This document shows positions 61,918 to 64,000 of a stretch of 64,000 bases of DNA, piece after piece. Source of the DNA: Candidatus Eisenbergiella intestinipullorum (lineage in GTDB: Bacteria; Bacillota; Clostridia; Lachnospirales; Lachnospiraceae); the NCBI GenBank assembly GCA_019119815.1, contig DWWH01000070.1:30837-94836 (forward strand), written 5' to 3'. The stretch's first letter is position 1. Every line of letters starts with the position of its first letter. The notes under the pieces are model-generated. The model was not told the origin of the DNA. It did no database searches and saw only the letters and a list, made by a program, of their open reading frames with translations. Position numbers and translations under genes: made by a program.

Positions 61918-63399
61918 ATGGATACTTTGCATACTCAGAACCTGTACAGAGATATTCAGAAAAGAACCGGAGGAGAAATCTACATCGGCGTGGTCGGTCC
62001 GGTGCGGACGGGAAAATCCACTTTTATCAAGCGCTTTATGGATCTGCTGGTGCTCCCGTACATGACGGATGAGGCGGAGCGGACGCGGGCGCAGGATGAG
62101 CTTCCCCAGAGCTCGGGCGGAAAAACGATCACCACCACGGAACCCAAGTTCATCCCGCAGGAGGCGGCGCAGATCACCCTCGGCGGAGATGTGAACGTGA
62201 ACGTCCGTCTGGTGGACTGCGTGGGCTTTATGGTGGAGGGTGCGGCGGGCCACATGGAGGACGATGCGGAGCGGCTGGTGAAAACACCCTGGTCTGATGT
62301 GGAGATTCCATTTACCCAGGCGGCGGAGATCGGCACCAAAAAGGTGATCAACGACCATTCCACCATCGGGATCGTGGTGACCACCGACGGAAGCATCGGC
62401 GAACTGAAGCGGGAGGCCTATATTCCCCCGGAGGAAAAGACCATCCAGGAATTAAAGAAGCTGCATAAGCCCTTTCTGGTGCTGGTCAATTCCGAACGTC
62501 CTCATGGCGACGAGGCGGTAAGGACAGCCGCCTGGATCAGTGAAAAATATCATGTGACGGCGCTTCCGGTCAACTGCGAACAGCTGAAGAAGGACGACAT
62601 CAATCAGATCCTGGAGAGTGTGCTCTATGAATTCCCCGTCACCATGATTGAATTTTATCTGCCTAAGTGGGTGGAGATGCTCCCCAATACCCACCGGCTG
62701 AAAGCGGATCTGATCGAAAAGATCCGTTCCATGATGAACGGCATCGACACCATCCGCGATGTGATACAGAACCAGATAACCGTGGACAGCAGCTATGTCA
62801 AACGCTGTATCGTGGAAAATATTTCGATGGCCGACGGCAGTATTCGTGTGGTACTGGATGTGGATGACAAATATTACTATGAAATGCTCAGCGAACTGGT
62901 GGGTGAGACCATCGGCGGCGAATATCAGCTCATTTCCGTATTGAAGGAAATGGCCGCCATGCGCCGGGAATACACCAGAGTGCTTCATGCCATGGAGGCG
63001 GTCCGCCTGAAAGGCTACGGCGTGGTGATGCCCGAACGGGACGAAATCAGCCTGGAAAAACCCGAGCTCATCCGCCATGGCAACAAATTTGGCGTGAAGA
63101 TCAAAGCGGAGAGTCCCTCCATCCACATGATCAAGGCCAACGTGATCACGGAAATCGCGCCCATCGTGGGCACTCAGCAGCAGGCCGAGGACCTGATTTC
63201 CTACATCTCCGATGCCCGAAACGACGAGGACGGCATCTGGGAAACCAACATTTTCGGAAAGACCGTAGAACAGCTCGTCAATGACGGCATCACCAACAAA
63301 ATCTCCATGATCGGCGACGAATGCCAGGTCAAACTCCAGGAAACCATGCAGAAAATCGTCAACGACTGCAACGGCGGAATGGTGTGTATCATCATATGA
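61918..63399 (+). CDS. spoIVA: Stage IV sporulation protein A
   Basis: 493 residues, a coat morphogenetic ATPase that polymerises on the forespore. Seen: Walker A GVVGPVRTGKSTFIKRFM (about residues 24-41), QSSGGKTITTTEPKFIP, VDCVGFMVEGA, DHSTIGIVVTTDGS, and the C-terminal GGMVCIII. All parts are intact. GGAAGGGG precedes the ATG. A strong hairpin follows. Confidence 0.97.
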   Translation: MDTLHTQNLYRDIQKRTGGEIYIGVVGPVRTGKSTFIKRFMDLLVLPYMTDEAERTRAQDELPQSSGGKTITTTEPKFIPQEAAQITLGGDVNVNVRLVDCVGFMVEGAAGHMEDDAERLVKTPWSDVEIPFTQAAEIGTKKVINDHSTIGIVVTTDGSIGELKREAYIPPEEKTIQELKKLHKPFLVLVNSERPHGDEAVRTAAWISEKYHVTALPVNCEQLKKDDINQILESVLYEFPVTMIEFYLPKWVEMLPNTHRLKADLIEKIRSMMNGIDTIRDVIQNQITVDSSYVKRCIVENISMADGSIRVVLDVDDKYYYEMLSELVGETIGGEYQLISVLKEMAAMRREYTRVLHAMEAVRLKGYGVVMPERDEISLEKPELIRHGNKFGVKIKAESPSIHMIKANVITEIAPIVGTQQQAEDLISYISDARNDEDGIWETNIFGKTVEQLVNDGITNKISMIGDECQVKLQETMQKIVNDCNGGMVCIII

Positions 63400-63417
63400 A
63401 AACCTGATGAGCCATGC

Positions 63418-63479
63418 GCAAGAAAAGACGGGACCCCTGACGCGAGCTTGCTCGCAGAAGGGGTTTTGTCTTTTCTTGC
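63418..63479 (+). terminator. Long three-tier hairpin after spoIVA
   Basis: GCAAGAAAAGAC/GTCTTTTCTTGC (63418-63429 and 63468-63479), ACCCCT/AGGGGT and GCGAGC/GCTCGC stack into one stem of over 20 bp. From 63480 to 63606 no gene or known element was recognised. Confidence 0.7.
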
Positions 63480-63606
63480 ATACGGCGACCAGCCGCAGCG
63501 AGATGGAGCGAAGCGGAATCGAGCTGGCATGGCGGGGGAAGCACGTGTGATGCTCCGGAAGGGCGCGTGCATCGGTATGAAACGGAGATCTACATACGTT
63601 TAAAAC

Positions 63607-63825
63607 GAAAAAGACTTCCCAAAATGAGGAAGCCTGTCATAACATCCGATATTTTGTTCAGAACATCCTTCGGGCGGAGCTTCCGGAAAGGCTGCCGTCC
63701 GTCTGTTTGGGATGACAAAATCTGACTTTTTTTCGTGAAATAACTTCTTTTACGAAAAAAATCTGCCTCTTTTTTTCGCCGAAAGCTTTTCTTTTAACCC
63801 ATCAAACGACCGCGTCGTTCGTCCA
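63607..63825 (-). ncRNA. Candidate small RNA on the minus strand
   Basis: About 215 nt between a near-consensus promoter (63832-63860) and an intrinsic terminator, GGCTTCC/GGAAGTC with T's (63608-63634 on the plus strand). It has no reading frame of note with a ribosome site. An internal TTTTTTTCGT/ACGAAAAAAA inverted repeat (63727-63761) gives an A/U-rich stem. It converges on spoIVA. Confidence 0.4.
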
Positions 63826-63831
63826 AACCAT

Positions 63832-63860
63832 ATTATATGTGCTTTGTCTCATTTTGGCAA
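63832..63860 (-). promoter_or_regulatory. Promoter of the minus-strand RNA candidate
   Basis: Minus strand TTGCCA (63855-63860), 17-base spacer, perfect TATAAT (63832-63837). Confidence 0.65.
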
Positions 63861-63955
63861 TAGTTATAAACTAAAACTTCCCACACCAATACGGTGTGTT
63901 GAACCTTGAAAATTCAATATTTCAGCCAATAAAAAAGGCATAAACCTGTCCCGTT

Positions 63956-63996
63956 TGGTATAATGGAATTGACGAAAAACCATCTATACAAAGGAG
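63956..63996 (+). promoter_or_regulatory. Extended -10 promoter and ribosome site of a gene starting beyond the window
   Basis: TGG before a perfect TATAAT (63959-63964), then AAAGGAG at 63990-63996. A CACACC/GGTGTG hairpin (63882-63898) lies upstream. The downstream gene is outside the window and cannot be named. Confidence 0.5.
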
Positions 63997-64000
63997 ATTT

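Noticed and set aside
63400..64000. Considered as the end of an insertion sequence
   Set aside because: A promoter and ribosome site at the window edge would fit a transposase gene, but no terminal inverted repeat or coding sequence is visible here.

Overview
The window looks like chromosomal DNA of a fairly GC-rich, spore-forming Clostridia, most likely a Lachnospiraceae-type gut organism. Reasons: the coding density and strong AGGAGG-type ribosome sites, a rpmB/Asp23/FakA/recG block and an rsmD/coaD/ylbJ block in Bacillus-like order, a Tyr-type T-box before tyrS, and sporulation genes (gerW, ylbJ, a SpoIID-domain protein, spoIVA). The species cannot be fixed from sequence reading alone. No tRNA, rRNA, CRISPR array, prophage or complete insertion sequence was seen.

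Layout. 0-8 kb: metF, aroA, a PurF-like protein without the usual catalytic cysteine, a promoter and structured leader ahead of a small unknown gene, an M18 aminopeptidase and queA, then a DegV protein. 8-19 kb: a coiled-coil membrane protein, a TPR protein, a NusG-domain-II protein and a Gx-type transporter leading into ruvAB, then zapA, a U32 peptidase, and an overlapping FtsW/RodA-PBP pair. 18.7-27 kb: NUDIX hydrolase, DUF2953 protein, gerW, rpmB (reverse), the Asp23-fakA-recG block and a second DegV. 27-36 kb: a type IIA topoisomerase pair, a 23-residue peptide gene with its own promoter, rsmD-coaD, a coiled-coil protein, an amidase and ylbJ. 36-44 kb: an RsuA-HAD fusion overlapping ygiQ, a MarR-controlled MATE pump, and two hydrolases. 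44-50 kb: the most unusual protein locus, TetR regulator / MMPL exporter / secreted heptad-repeat protein. 50-64 kb: citrate synthase, deoC, aminopeptidase P, a probable 6S RNA, SpoIID-domain protein, BrkB protein, an unidentified divergent small RNA, T-box and tyrS, CPBP protease, a RelB/YoeB pair, spoIVA, and a non-coding tail with another small-RNA candidate.

How genes work together. Overlapping start/stop pairs mark translationally coupled units: the coiled-coil/TPR genes, FtsW-PBP, coaD and its neighbour, RsuA-HAD with ygiQ, MMPL with the heptad protein, and SpoIID with BrkB. Near-consensus promoters with 17-base spacing were found for many units, and two transporter loci carry dyads in or near the promoter that suggest self-regulation.

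The observations most deserving follow-up are the TetR-MMPL-heptad locus, the cysteine-less PurF paralogue, the 23-residue peptide, two promoter-terminator units with no reading frame (beside tyrS and after spoIVA), and a hairpin element that recurs directly after intrinsic terminators at four places.
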